A stretch of 64,000 bases of DNA from contig NZ_CAMZOF010000007.1 of assembly GCF_947331435.1 (NCBI RefSeq), forward strand, positions 248,001 to 312,000, in the 5' to 3' direction. Source of the stretch: Pelagibius sp. Alg239-R121 (GTDB lineage: Bacteria > Pseudomonadota > Alphaproteobacteria > Kiloniellales > Kiloniellaceae). Numbering within the stretch: position 1 is the stretch's first letter; the number at the start of each line of letters is the position of its first letter. The notes below the pieces were generated by a model, which saw only the letters and a program-made list of their open reading frames with translations, was not told where the DNA came from and did not search any database. The translations under genes and the position numbers were made by a program. Positions 53,652-62,787 of this stretch are shown here, one piece after another.

Positions 53652-54488
53652 ATGAAAGCGGCGATCCAATTCGACTATTCAACACAAGGTCAGGCGGTCC
53701 GGCAAAGTGCCCGATCGGGAGACTTGAGCGGCCATACCTCTGGCCTGGCGCGTGGTAACCTGCAAGGCAATGTCGTTATTTTGCCTTCCAGTCATGCCGG
53801 TTCCTTCCTGCAATATTGTCTGAACAATCCGAAGCCTTGTCCGTTGATCGGGGTGTCGGCGCTCGGTGATCCTGCGCTGCCTTCGCTCGGGCGGGATATC
53901 GATATTCGCACAGATCTGCCGCGCTATCGGGTCTTTCACAACGGAGTATACGACGAAGAAACCACCAACATCGTCGAACTCTGGAGTGACGACTTCATGA
54001 CGTTTGTTATCGGTTGTTCCTTCACCTTCGAACAGGCCCTGCAAGACAATGGTGTTGCAGTGCGGAACATCGATGATGAACTTAATGTGCCGATGTTCCG
54101 GACCAACATCGAGACTATGCCGGCAGGGCCTTTCTGCGGGCCACTGATCGTTACTATGCGGCCGGTGAAGACCGAGTTGGTCCCCGCTGCATTCGAAGCG
54201 ACGCGGCCTTTCACCCACTCCCACGGCGTGCCAATCCATGTTGGCGCGGCGTCGGATCTTGGAATTGCCGATCTCGACAAACCGGACTTTGGCGATGCCA
54301 TCGAAGTCGCGGAAGGGGAAGTGCCCGTGTTTTGGGCTTGCGGCGTCACACCACAACTGGCGCTTGGCGTCGCAAAACCACCGATCTGCATAACACATTC
54401 GCCCGGATCCATGCTGGTGACCGACCTAAACGGCGATGAACCGCCGACGGTCGATTTCCCTTTTTCAATGATCACAACGAACAAATAA
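53652..54488 (+). CDS. Putative hydro-lyase (DUF1445, D-glutamate cyclase-like)
   Basis: About 278 residues from the ATG at 53652. Pattern of the DUF1445/YcsI family: NVVILPSSHAGSFLQYCLNNPKPCPLIGV, DIDIRTDLPRYRVF, FVIGCSFTFEQALQ, FWACGVTPQLALG and ITHSPGSMLVTDL. Characterised relatives act on D-glutamate (cyclase) or related compounds. It precedes a TRAP transporter, suggesting that the transported acid is its substrate. Confidence 0.88.
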   Translation: MKAAIQFDYSTQGQAVRQSARSGDLSGHTSGLARGNLQGNVVILPSSHAGSFLQYCLNNPKPCPLIGVSALGDPALPSLGRDIDIRTDLPRYRVFHNGVYDEETTNIVELWSDDFMTFVIGCSFTFEQALQDNGVAVRNIDDELNVPMFRTNIETMPAGPFCGPLIVTMRPVKTELVPAAFEATRPFTHSHGVPIHVGAASDLGIADLDKPDFGDAIEVAEGEVPVFWACGVTPQLALGVAKPPICITHSPGSMLVTDLNGDEPPTVDFPFSMITTNK

Positions 54489-54516
54489 CAAAACACATGA
54501 ACAGAGAGGTTCTAAC

Positions 54517-55563
54517 ATGTTTACGCGTAACGCAATTTTGGCGGCAGGCTTGGCGGCCTGTACCGCCATTCCGAGTATCTCGGCAAGTGCTGCCGACGTT
54601 TCCCTGAAGGTTGTAGGCACCTGGGCCAACCTGACCAACTATCAAAAGCACGAAGGCCCGTTCTGGGCTGAGAAGATCGGGGAGGCCTCCGGCGGTTCGA
54701 TCAAGGGCGAAATCAAACCCTTGACCGAACTTGGCCTGAAAGGCTTCGAGATCATGCGCCTGTTGAAGCTGGGCGTATTCGATTACGCCCATGGCTTACC
54801 AGGCTATGTCGCCTCTGAGAATGCGATTTTCGAGGGCGCTGACCTTTCGACGATCGCACAGGATATCGAGACCGAGCGTAAGATTGCCGATGCCTATTTC
54901 CCGACGTTGGAGAAATCCTTCGAGGAAATCTACGGGGCCAAACTGCTGCAGCTCTATCCCTTCCCGAGCCAGACCCTCTGGTGCGCCACGCCAGTCTCGG
55001 GCATCGAGGATCTGAAGGGTAAGAAGATCCGTGTCTATTCGACAACGCTTGGTGATTTCGTGCAGGGCGTGGGCGGCGAGTCCGTGACGGTCTCCTTCGG
55101 CGAAGTGATCCCGGCCCTGGAAAAGGGTGTCGTTGACTGCGCGATCACAGGGACCATGTCCGCCTACACCGCCAAATGGCATCAGGTTGCCACCCATGCC
55201 TATACACTGCGGGTCGGCTGGGGCCTGGCTTTCGGCGCGATGAATCTGAACAAATGGAATTCGCTTTCGGCTGATCAACAGACCACCCTGACGACAGAGC
55301 TCGATGCCCTGACTGAGGCCATGTGGGCGGAGACGGCGACAGAAGACGAAGTTGCAGTTGCCTGTCTGACCGGTGGCAAGTGTGAGATCGGGGACGCCGC
55401 GAACATGGTGCTGGTTGAGCCGTCCGACGCGGACTTGAAGGCCACGGAAGCGGTTGCACGCGATGTCATTTTGTCCCGCTGGGCAGAGCGCTGCGGCGCA
55501 GATTGCGCCGACAACTGGAACAAGACCGTCGGACCGATCGTCGGGCTGTCCGCCAAGAAGTAA
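54517..55563 (+). CDS. TRAP transporter substrate-binding protein
   Basis: A 348-residue DctP-type periplasmic protein: signal peptide MFTRNAILAAGLAACTAIPSI cut near SASA, then VSLKVVGTWANLTNYQK and the DctP pattern GKKIRVYSTTLGDFVQGVGGESVTVSFGEVIPALEKGVVDCAI. It lies 29 nt after the hydro-lyase. A strong terminator-like hairpin follows it. Confidence 0.93.
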   Translation: MFTRNAILAAGLAACTAIPSISASAADVSLKVVGTWANLTNYQKHEGPFWAEKIGEASGGSIKGEIKPLTELGLKGFEIMRLLKLGVFDYAHGLPGYVASENAIFEGADLSTIAQDIETERKIADAYFPTLEKSFEEIYGAKLLQLYPFPSQTLWCATPVSGIEDLKGKKIRVYSTTLGDFVQGVGGESVTVSFGEVIPALEKGVVDCAITGTMSAYTAKWHQVATHAYTLRVGWGLAFGAMNLNKWNSLSADQQTTLTTELDALTEAMWAETATEDEVAVACLTGGKCEIGDAANMVLVEPSDADLKATEAVARDVILSRWAERCGADCADNWNKTVGPIVGLSAKK

Positions 55564-55576
55564 CCCTGCGACACTA

Positions 55577-55619
55577 TGCGGGAAGAGCAAGCGTTTGAAG
55601 GCTCTTCCCGCATTTTTTA
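55577..55619 (+). terminator. Strong Rho-independent-like terminator between TRAP SBP and permease genes
   Basis: Stem TGCGGGAAGAGC / GCTCTTCCCGCA (12 bp) with a 12-nt loop followed by TTTTTTAT. It sits inside the TRAP operon, so partial termination likely sets the ratio of binding protein to permease. Confidence 0.8.
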
Positions 55620-55636
55620 TTGGGGAGGTCTGTCTC

Positions 55637-56227
55637 ATGCTCGACAGCCTTGTTGGTTCTCTGGACCGAATCTCGCGCCGACTTGCGTGGGTCGGCGGTG
55701 CCGCTGTGCTGGTCGCCGCGGGTGTCGTGACCTTTGATGTCATAGCCCGCAAGTTCTTCGGCTTCTCGCTAGCAGGTGCTGACGAAATTTCAGGTTACGT
55801 CCTCGCGGATGCTGTGGCCTTGTCCCTGGCATTTGTGATTTTTGAACGGGCGAACATCCGCATCGATCTTGCGGTTAAGTCCTTTCCGTCGCTGTTGCAG
55901 GGCGCATTTGATTTGCTTGCGTTATTGCTGTTGCTCGCTTTTCTCGGGGTTGTCACCTACTACGGCTGGAACCTGTTGTCGGACTCCTTTCAGCATGGCT
56001 CTCGGGCGGTCACGCCGCTGCGCACGCCGCTGGCAATCCCGCAGACGATCTGGATCGCCGGGTTAATCTTTGCCCTGTTTTCGGGAAGTGTTTTGTTCGT
56101 TGCCGGTGCGGCGGCGATTGCCAAAAGGCGTTATGCCGCAGCACAAAAACTGATCGGCATAAAGTCACTCGACGAGGAAATCGAGACGGAATCGGCCGAT
56201 ATTCTCCCTCAAGAAAAGAAGGGCTAA
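55637..56227 (+). CDS. TRAP transporter small permease (DctQ)
   Basis: About 196 residues from the ATG at 55637 after a GGGGAGG site. Four helices: WVGGAAVLVAAGVVTFDVIA, YVLADAVALSLAFVIF, LLALLLLLAFLGVVTYYGWN and IWIAGLIFALFSGSVLFVAG. It pairs with the large permease that follows. Confidence 0.9.
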   Translation: MLDSLVGSLDRISRRLAWVGGAAVLVAAGVVTFDVIARKFFGFSLAGADEISGYVLADAVALSLAFVIFERANIRIDLAVKSFPSLLQGAFDLLALLLLLAFLGVVTYYGWNLLSDSFQHGSRAVTPLRTPLAIPQTIWIAGLIFALFSGSVLFVAGAAAIAKRRYAAAQKLIGIKSLDEEIETESADILPQEKKG

Positions 56228-56230
56228 GCC

Positions 56231-57514
56231 ATGGTTGCGACAATCGCCGTCCTGCTGTTGGCCCTCATCGCGATCGGTGTTCCCGTTGCCGCCTCTCTCG
56301 GCTTGCTGGGGTTGATCACGGCAGAACTTTTTTCATCCATGCCGCTGCATCGCGCGATCGGCGATATTGCCTGGCAGAATTCGACCGAATTCCTCCTGGT
56401 CGCCATTCCTATGTTTGTCCTGCTGGGGGAGATCCTGTTGCGCGCCGGGATTGCTACACGGATGTACGAAGCCATGGCCCGTTGGCTATCCTGGCTGCCC
56501 GGTGGTCTGATGCATTCAAACATCGGTGCCTCTGCACTCTTTGCTGCGACTTCGGGGTCCAGCGTGGCGACAGCGGCCACCATTGGCACGGTCGCGCTGC
56601 CTGAAGTGCATAAGCGTAATTACAACGAACCGCTGTTTCTCGGCACGATCGCTGCCGGCGGAACTCTTGGAATCCTCATCCCGCCATCGATCAATCTGAT
56701 CGTATATGGGCTGTTGACCGATACCTCCGTGCCGGAACTCTATCTGGCGGGGTTTCTTCCCGGCTTCGTTTTGGCGCTTGTCTTCATGGCCGTGGTCGCC
56801 GTTGCCTGCCTGGCGAAGCCAAAACTCGGCGGTGACGCGACACACTACAGTTGGGCCGAGCGGATCGCTGCCTTGCCCGATCTGATCCCGCCTATACTGA
56901 TTTTTCTGGTCGTTGTGGGGTCGATCTATGCGGGATTTGCCACCCCGACCGAGGCCGCTTCGCTGGGTGTCTTTGCCGCGCTCGGCCTGGCTGCCTGGAC
57001 CCAGACACTCACCTTGGCGATGCTGCGCATCGCCTTCGAGAACACTATGCGGGTGACCGCGATGATCATGCTGATCATTATCGCCGCCATCTTTTTGAAC
57101 TTCGTGCTTTCGGCCACCGGCGTGACAGATATCTTCGTGCGCTTCGTGACCGGCCTCGGTCTGAGTCCGTTGGAGACCATGCTGCTGATCATCCTGGGAT
57201 ACGTCATCTTAGGCTGCTTCATGGAGACTTTCTCCATGTTGATTACGACCGCGCCTTTGATCACTCCGATCGTGATTGCGCTGGGTTATGACCCGGTCTG
57301 GTTCGGCGTATTGCTGATGGTGTTACTGGAGACCGCACTGATTACTCCGCCGATCGGGATCAATCTCTATGTCGTGCAAGGTATCCGCACCAAGGGCGTG
57401 ATCGGCGATGTAATGGTCGGGATCATCCCCTTTGTCGTGGCCATGTTCGTGGTCATCGGTCTGCTGCTTGCTTTCCCCGATCTGGCGCTCTGGCTGCCGA
57501 AACAGTTTTATTGA
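56231..57514 (+). CDS. TRAP transporter large permease (DctM)
   Basis: A 427-residue multi-pass permease with about 12 helices. Family motifs: GVPVAASLGLLGLITAE, SALFAATSGSSVATAATIGTVALPEV, GGTLGILIPPSINLIVYGLLT, and LLMVLLETALITPPIGINLYVVQGI. It completes the TRAP complex. Confidence 0.94.
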   Translation: MVATIAVLLLALIAIGVPVAASLGLLGLITAELFSSMPLHRAIGDIAWQNSTEFLLVAIPMFVLLGEILLRAGIATRMYEAMARWLSWLPGGLMHSNIGASALFAATSGSSVATAATIGTVALPEVHKRNYNEPLFLGTIAAGGTLGILIPPSINLIVYGLLTDTSVPELYLAGFLPGFVLALVFMAVVAVACLAKPKLGGDATHYSWAERIAALPDLIPPILIFLVVVGSIYAGFATPTEAASLGVFAALGLAAWTQTLTLAMLRIAFENTMRVTAMIMLIIIAAIFLNFVLSATGVTDIFVRFVTGLGLSPLETMLLIILGYVILGCFMETFSMLITTAPLITPIVIALGYDPVWFGVLLMVLLETALITPPIGINLYVVQGIRTKGVIGDVMVGIIPFVVAMFVVIGLLLAFPDLALWLPKQFY

Positions 57515-57564
57515 TCGATAGTCGATTTGACATCAATGTTATTGCCTTTTATCGTTAATCGTCG

Positions 57565-57906
57565 ATGTACAATAAAAGGTTCGTCGAAATGGTGCATTCG
57601 GGTGCTGATGAGCGACTGGCTGCTCAACTTAAAGCCGTAGCGCATCCGGCCCGCTTGCAGATTCTTGAACTGCTGGCGGAGCGTGGAGAGTGTGTTTGCG
57701 GCGAAATCGTCGAGGTTTTGCCGTTGGCGCAGTCGACTGTGTCGCAGCACCTCAAAATCCTGAAGAAAGCGGGCTTGCTCTGTGGCAGCATTGATGGTCC
57801 GCGCTCCTGCTACTGTCTGGATGGTGCAGCACTTCTTGCGTTTCGAAAGGCTTTTGACGAACGCTTCAGCGAGCTCGAAGCGTGCAACAAGCTGCAGGAT
57901 GCTTGA
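57565..57906 (+). CDS. ArsR-family transcriptional regulator
   Basis: A 113-residue winged HTH repressor: LKAVAHPARLQILELLAERGECVCGEIVEVLPLAQSTVSQHLKILKKAGLL. The ECVCGE stretch places cysteines in the position of ArsR-type metal-thiolate sites. It overlaps the MFS start by 8 nt, so it is translationally coupled and likely controls it. Metal or arsenical inducer is possible, not proved. Confidence 0.9.
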   Translation: MYNKRFVEMVHSGADERLAAQLKAVAHPARLQILELLAERGECVCGEIVEVLPLAQSTVSQHLKILKKAGLLCGSIDGPRSCYCLDGAALLAFRKAFDERFSELEACNKLQDA

Positions 57907-59068
57907 ACGTCATCACGGCGGCTTTGTTGTGCAGGCTTGGCAGGCACGGCGGCTCTTCGCCGTCATACCGTTGTTCGCCTTCAGCACTGGCGCGCTCTAC
58001 CCTCTCATTGCGCTCGAACTTTCTTCAAGCGGACTCAGCAAGGCTTTCATCGGTGCCGTAACCTCCGCGTGGTACCTTGGCACCTTTCTTGGTTCGGCAT
58101 TGGGCGGACCGATCATGCGTCGGTTCGGCTATCGCCGGTCCTTCCTCTGCGCGGCTGTACTGGCAGCGTTCTCAGTGTGGGGATTGAACCTTTCCGATTC
58201 GCCATTTGTCTGGCTTACCTTGCGTTTCGCTGGCGGGATTTGCCTAGGCGTCTATTACCTGTTGATGGAGAGCTGGATCAGCGGCCTCGCAACGCCGGCC
58301 ACGCGCGGACGCATGCTGGCGTCCTATGAAGCGATCCGTATCACGGCCGTGGCCCTGGGGCCTCTTTTGTTGCTGGTTGCCGCAACCCATACTGCCTTTG
58401 CATTGATTGGCGCCGTCTTCCTATTTGCAATCGTTCCGATCGTTGGAGCTCAGCCGCCAGACACCGGTTTCAAACGTGTCGAGTGGCGAGAAGCCCTAGG
58501 CCTGTTCGTATGTTCTCCCTGTACGATTGCGTTAACGGTTGTTGCCGGGTTCTTGAGCTCTTCGTTCTATGGTTTCGGCGCGATCTACGCTGAAAGCCAA
58601 GATTTTTCACGGGCTGAGGTCGCGTTGTTCGTGTCGGTGACGCTGCTTGCTCCGGCAGTGACGCAATTGCCCGTCGGGGCCATTGCGGATCTTTTCGGTC
58701 GCGCGCAGACGGGTGTGTTGGTCTCCGCATTGGCGGCGGCGTGCGCGTTCATCCTAGCCTTTGAGTTGTCGGGCTCATTTCTTGTGATGACGACTCTGGC
58801 GGCAATCGTTATCGGCCTGGGTAGCCCACTCTATGCGCTTGGGCATGGCCGGCTTGTGGATGGCGGCCACGAGTTGATCATGTCTACCACGGCCGGATTG
58901 ATCGGCTATAATCTAGGCACTTTTCTTGGACCTTTTGGGGCGGCACTGGCGATGGATGTCAGCGGACCTGCTGGGTTGTATCTATGGGTGGGCCTTTGCC
59001 TTCTCCTTGGTTCGGGCGCCGCGGCATCAGCTGCTTTGCAGCGTCAATTGCGCTGTTGTCCACTTTAA
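57899..59068 (+). CDS. Major facilitator superfamily transporter
   Basis: About 389 residues from the ATG at 57899. Twelve helices, with an early FAFSTGALYPLIALELSSSG and the MFS A-motif-like GPIMRRFGYRRSFL, and a second-half DLFGRAQTGVL. A YcaD-like sequence. Coupled to ArsR, so an efflux role for a toxic compound is likely. Confidence 0.9.
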   Translation: MLERHHGGFVVQAWQARRLFAVIPLFAFSTGALYPLIALELSSSGLSKAFIGAVTSAWYLGTFLGSALGGPIMRRFGYRRSFLCAAVLAAFSVWGLNLSDSPFVWLTLRFAGGICLGVYYLLMESWISGLATPATRGRMLASYEAIRITAVALGPLLLLVAATHTAFALIGAVFLFAIVPIVGAQPPDTGFKRVEWREALGLFVCSPCTIALTVVAGFLSSSFYGFGAIYAESQDFSRAEVALFVSVTLLAPAVTQLPVGAIADLFGRAQTGVLVSALAAACAFILAFELSGSFLVMTTLAAIVIGLGSPLYALGHGRLVDGGHELIMSTTAGLIGYNLGTFLGPFGAALAMDVSGPAGLYLWVGLCLLLGSGAAASAALQRQLRCCPL

Positions 59069-59146
59069 CACCAGGCTCGGTATGGGTAATCTTACCTGCT
59101 CCGGAAAATCCTGCAGTCTTGCTGATTCGTTTAAAGACTCAGTTGC

Positions 59147-59830
59147 TCAGAGTTCGGTTAAACGCCTGTAAAGGGTTTGACCGCCTTCTTCGATGTGCTG
59201 CATGAGGCAACCTACCGCGTCTGCTTCGTCGCGCCGCCGGCACGCTTCCAGCAAAGTGCGATGTTCGCGGTGGGACTTTTCGGCGTAATCCAAAGTACCG
59301 ATGGCAACCCGCAGGTAGCGGTCGGCGGCGTTGCTGAGGTTTTCGACATGGGCGAGCAATCTCGGGCGGGCGCAGGGCTGGTAAAGCGTCTGGTGAAAGG
59401 CCGCATTCAACTTGCCGAATTCGCCGACTGGCGCCGTCTCCATCTCTGCTTGAAGATCTTCTGCCCGGCCGATCTGCGCGTTGGTAAGTTCGGGTAGCGC
59501 CAATCGCAGGGCGAGCGTCTCAGCGGCACTCCGCATTTCGTAAATCTCGCGGACGTCCTCCGCGCTGACCGGCGCGACCGTTGCGCCTTTGTTGGGTGTG
59601 AAGGCGATGAAGCCTTCGGCCTCCAAGCGATAGAGCGCTTCCCGGACTGGCATGCGACTTACACCGAACCGTTCCGCCAACAGCTGTTGGCGCAAGAGGC
59701 TGCCGGCGGTCAGCCGGCCACTGATGATATCCTCACGGAGCGTCTGAAGGATTTCCAAGGCCTGTTCGCCATGGCGGCCCTGTGACGCGCTTTCATCCTG
59801 ATGGGCCATAACAGCGGAGGGTCTTTTCAT
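59147..59830 (-). CDS. GntR-family (FCD) transcriptional regulator
   Basis: About 227 residues if started at the ATG at 59828-59830. Longer forms reach 59878 or 59923, but the latter overlaps the operator. HTH: ALEILQTLREDIISGRLTAGSLLRQQLLAERFGVSRMPVREALYRLEAEGFIAF. FCD domain: LQAEMETAPVGEFGKLNAAFHQTLYQP with conserved metal-binding His residues. Divergent from the BenE-type transporter. Confidence 0.88.
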   Translation of the reverse strand: MKRPSAVMAHQDESASQGRHGEQALEILQTLREDIISGRLTAGSLLRQQLLAERFGVSRMPVREALYRLEAEGFIAFTPNKGATVAPVSAEDVREIYEMRSAAETLALRLALPELTNAQIGRAEDLQAEMETAPVGEFGKLNAAFHQTLYQPCARPRLLAHVENLSNAADRYLRVAIGTLDYAEKSHREHRTLLEACRRRDEADAVGCLMQHIEEGGQTLYRRLTEL

Positions 59831-59890
59831 CTCGGCGTCATTCTTTGTTTCGGAGGAATGGTAACTCAATTTGAGCATTGACAAAATAAT

Positions 59891-59927
59891 CATATTGGAT
59901 CCAGATGGAAAAATTGTATCCAATATG
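59891..59927. promoter_or_regulatory. Candidate GntR operator between gntR and the transporter
   Basis: Perfect 10-bp inverted repeat CATATTGGAT (59891-59900), 17-nt spacer, ATCCAATATG (59918-59927). It can also be read as two ATTGKATCC half-palindromic sites 19 bp apart. It overlaps the region just upstream of the transporter start at 59938. Confidence 0.55.
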
Positions 59928-59937
59928 AAATAGCGAT

Positions 59938-61095
59938 ATGCGTGCGTCAGTTATCATCTCCGCTTTGGTTGCGATCCTTGTGGGTTTCGGCAGCTCTGTG
60001 GCCGTTATTCTGGCTGCGGCGAGGGCCGTAGGCGCCAGCCCTGATCAGGCGTCATCTTGGGTGGCTGCTCTTTGCCTATCGATTGCGGCAACGACCGCGA
60101 TCTTGAGTTTTCGTCACCGCATGCCGATTGTGGCGGCCTGGTCAACACCCGGTGCGGCCTTAATCGCGACGTCCCACGGGATTTCGATTCAAGAAGCCGT
60201 TGGTGCCTTCTTTCTGGCGGCGGTCCTGATCTTAATGACCGCCGCGTTTCGGCCGGTTGGTGCACTGATTGCAAGGATACCTACAGCCATCGCGTCCGCC
60301 ATGCTGGCTGGCGTACTGTTCGGGTTTGTGCTCTCCATGTTCGATCACCTGCAGATCAGCCCCGAACTGGTTCTGCCTCTTTTGGCCGCCTTCGTTGTGC
60401 TTAGGATATACTCCGCGGCTTGGGCGGTTCTAATCGCACTGATGTTGGGGGGCCTGCTCGCGCACATTCTGGGGATGACGGGTCCGGTTGGCGATTTGCG
60501 GTTTTCCAGCTTCACCTGGGTTCAGCCGGATTTCAATCCGGTGACGCTGATTGGGTTGGGTCTACCGCTCTATATCGTAACCATGGCCTCGCAGAACCTT
60601 CCGGGTTTTGCAGTGCTCAAGGCGGCAGGCTATTGCGTTCCCTCGCGTTCCATCCTGTCGGTGACGGGACTCGCCTCTCTGTTGACTGCCGGTGTGGGTG
60701 CTCACACCACGAACCTTGCCGCGATCACCGCGTCCATTTGCACAGGCGCCGAAGCACATCCTGACAAAAACAAACGTTGGCTTTGCGGACCGGTCTATGC
60801 AGCCGGCTATGCGCTTCTTGCCATATTCGGTGCATCGCTGGTGACCCTCTTTGCGAGCTTTCCTGAGGCTCTTATCGCCACCGTTGCCGGGGTTGCGCTC
60901 GCCGGCCCTTTCGTCGCTTCGTTAAGTGCGAGCCTGACAGGAGAGGGAAATCGCTTTGCCGCCGCAACGACTTTTGCTGTCACGGCATCTGGTGTTTCCG
61001 CGTTTGGCATTGGCGCCGCCTTTTGGGGCTTGGTTGCAGGTCTCGTTGTATTCGTGTTGGAGCACCTGAACAGCCGGCGTAAAATTCTGCCTTGA
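59938..61095 (+). CDS. BenE-family benzoate/H+ symporter
   Basis: A 385-residue inner-membrane transporter with about 12 helices, starting MRASVIISALVAILVGFGSS. BenE features: WVAALCLSIAATTAILSFRHRMPIVAAWSTPGAALIATS, IPTAIASAMLAGVLFGFVLSMF, and GLGLPLYIVTMASQNLPGFAVLKAAGY. The usual substrate is benzoate, and other aromatic or organic acids are possible. Under control of the divergent GntR. Confidence 0.92.
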   Translation: MRASVIISALVAILVGFGSSVAVILAAARAVGASPDQASSWVAALCLSIAATTAILSFRHRMPIVAAWSTPGAALIATSHGISIQEAVGAFFLAAVLILMTAAFRPVGALIARIPTAIASAMLAGVLFGFVLSMFDHLQISPELVLPLLAAFVVLRIYSAAWAVLIALMLGGLLAHILGMTGPVGDLRFSSFTWVQPDFNPVTLIGLGLPLYIVTMASQNLPGFAVLKAAGYCVPSRSILSVTGLASLLTAGVGAHTTNLAAITASICTGAEAHPDKNKRWLCGPVYAAGYALLAIFGASLVTLFASFPEALIATVAGVALAGPFVASLSASLTGEGNRFAAATTFAVTASGVSAFGIGAAFWGLVAGLVVFVLEHLNSRRKILP

Positions 61096-61097
61096 AA

Positions 61098-61134
61098 TTA
61101 GTTTGGCATCAAACTAAATGGTTTGATATCAAAC
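61098..61134. promoter_or_regulatory. Tandem MarR operators upstream of the nitroreductase
   Basis: TTAGTTTG-GCAT-CAAACTAA (61098-61117, perfect 8-bp arms) and GTTTGATATCAAAC (61121-61134, perfect 14-bp palindrome), centres 20 bp apart. They lie between the transporter stop and the nitroreductase start at 61151. Confidence 0.65.
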
Positions 61135-61150
61135 TAATCGAGGTGATGCC

Positions 61151-62299
61151 ATGAACAGACGAAAATTCGTTGCGCTTGCCGGCGGCGGTGTGATTTTGGC
61201 CGCAGGCACCGGCGGCTTCCTTGTGACCAGGACGCCCGACAAAGCCCTGCAGCCCTGGCAGGACGCAGGCTCTGTTTACTCCGATCCGCGCAAAAAGGCT
61301 TTGTCCTACGCGATCCTGGCGCCAAACCCGCACAATCGTCAGCCTTGGCTGATTGATCTTTCGAAAGTGGGGCAGGCCACGATCTACGTGGATACTGACC
61401 GATTGCTTCCCCACACGGATCCCTACAGCCGGCAAATCACAATTGGGCTGGGGTGTTTTCTGGAACTGATGCGTATGGCCGCCGGCCATGATGGTTTTCG
61501 TGTCGACATGGATCTTTTCCCGCAAGGCCAGGATAGCGAAGCACTCGACAGGCGGCCAATTGCGATCGCGACCTTCGTTAAAGATAGTACGGTGAAGCCC
61601 GATCCGCTGTTTAAGCATGTCCTTGCGCGCCGATCGCTCAAGGAGCCGTACGATATGGAGCGTGCGGTTTCTTCGGAGGTGCTGTCCAAACTCCAGGCCG
61701 TTACCGGTGATGGCGTAGTATCCGGAAGCAGCAACGACAGAGCTGTAGTGCAGTCACTGCGCGCGCTGACCCGGGATGCCATGATTGTGGAGATCGAAAC
61801 CCACCGTACTTATAAGGAGAGCGTCGACCTCTTTCGCATTGGCAAATCAGAGGTCGAGGCCAATCCCGACGGTATCGATTTTTCAGGCCCGATGTTCGAA
61901 ACAATGCATCTGACCGGTCTCTTCTCGCGCGAGGCGGCGCTGGACCGGACTTCGAGCAGCTTTTCGCAGGGTCGTGAAATTGTTCTAAAAAGCATAGATG
62001 CGACGATGGCCCACTTTTGGCTGGGAACGCCCGGCAACAGCCGTAACGACCAGATCAACGCGGGGCGAGATTGGCTACGGGTCAATCTTGCCGCCACCTC
62101 TCTGGGTTTGGGCATTCAGCCTTTGAGTCAGGCTTTGCAGGAGTATCCGGAAATGGCGACGCACTATGAAGAGATCCATCGCATGGTCGCGCCGGAGGGC
62201 GGAACCGTGCAAATGCTAGCGCGTTTGGGTTATGGTGCCTCGATTCCGCAGAGCCCACGTTGGCCGCTCAGCGCAAAAATTATGAAAGAGCAGGTTTGA
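61151..62299 (+). CDS. Nitroreductase-family protein with Tat signal (Acg-like)
   Basis: A 382-residue FMN-binding oxidoreductase. The N-terminus MNRRKFVALAGGGVILAAG is a twin-arginine signal (RRKF), so periplasmic export of a folded flavoprotein is likely. The nitroreductase fold is split over the sequence: ALSYAILAPNPHNRQPWLIDL, RRSLKEPYDMERAV and the C-terminal INAGRDWLRVNLAATSLGLGIQPLSQALQE. Closest to Acg-type proteins. Coupled to MarR downstream. Confidence 0.88.
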   Translation: MNRRKFVALAGGGVILAAGTGGFLVTRTPDKALQPWQDAGSVYSDPRKKALSYAILAPNPHNRQPWLIDLSKVGQATIYVDTDRLLPHTDPYSRQITIGLGCFLELMRMAAGHDGFRVDMDLFPQGQDSEALDRRPIAIATFVKDSTVKPDPLFKHVLARRSLKEPYDMERAVSSEVLSKLQAVTGDGVVSGSSNDRAVVQSLRALTRDAMIVEIETHRTYKESVDLFRIGKSEVEANPDGIDFSGPMFETMHLTGLFSREAALDRTSSSFSQGREIVLKSIDATMAHFWLGTPGNSRNDQINAGRDWLRVNLAATSLGLGIQPLSQALQEYPEMATHYEEIHRMVAPEGGTVQMLARLGYGASIPQSPRWPLSAKIMKEQV

Positions 62300-62778
62300 C
62301 CAATTCAGTTTCGAGCGGAAAAGCCCTGAAGAACCCGGCGCGGCAAAAGCTCGCGTTCCAGTTCTTCACCGAAGTGGGGATCATTCAGCAGCTTGGAACG
62401 GCCCTGTTCAATAAGCGCTTGCCGGAAGGACTTCATGTTTCCCACTTTTCAATATTAAATCACATGATGCGTTTAGGTGATGGCAAGACGCCGCTTTCCC
62501 TGGCCGAATCCTTTCAGGTGACCAAGGGGACTATGACCCATACGCTTGCTGGGCTCACCAAGCGCGGGTTGGTTCGGGTCGAACCCAACGCTTTGGACGG
62601 GCGCAGTAAGCTGGTGTTTCTAACCGATGACGGCCGTGTGTTTCACAAGACTGCAATCGAGAGTCTTGCCCCAATGTTCGCCATGCTGGATGAGAAAATC
62701 GACTTTGATAAGCTGATCGAAGTGATTCCCCTGCTGCAAGAAGTGCGTGAAATTCTGGACAGCAATCGCGATATGTAA
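62296..62778 (+). CDS. MarR-family transcriptional regulator
   Basis: About 160 residues if started at the TTG at 62296, which forms a TTGA overlap with the nitroreductase stop. HTH and wing: SLAESFQVTKGTMTHTLAGLTKRGLVRVEPNALDGRSKLVFLTDDG. The likely target is the double palindrome at 61098-61134, giving negative autoregulation of the pair. Confidence 0.88.
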   Translation: MTNSVSSGKALKNPARQKLAFQFFTEVGIIQQLGTALFNKRLPEGLHVSHFSILNHMMRLGDGKTPLSLAESFQVTKGTMTHTLAGLTKRGLVRVEPNALDGRSKLVFLTDDGRVFHKTAIESLAPMFAMLDEKIDFDKLIEVIPLLQEVREILDSNRDM

Positions 62779-62787
62779 GCGACGTGC

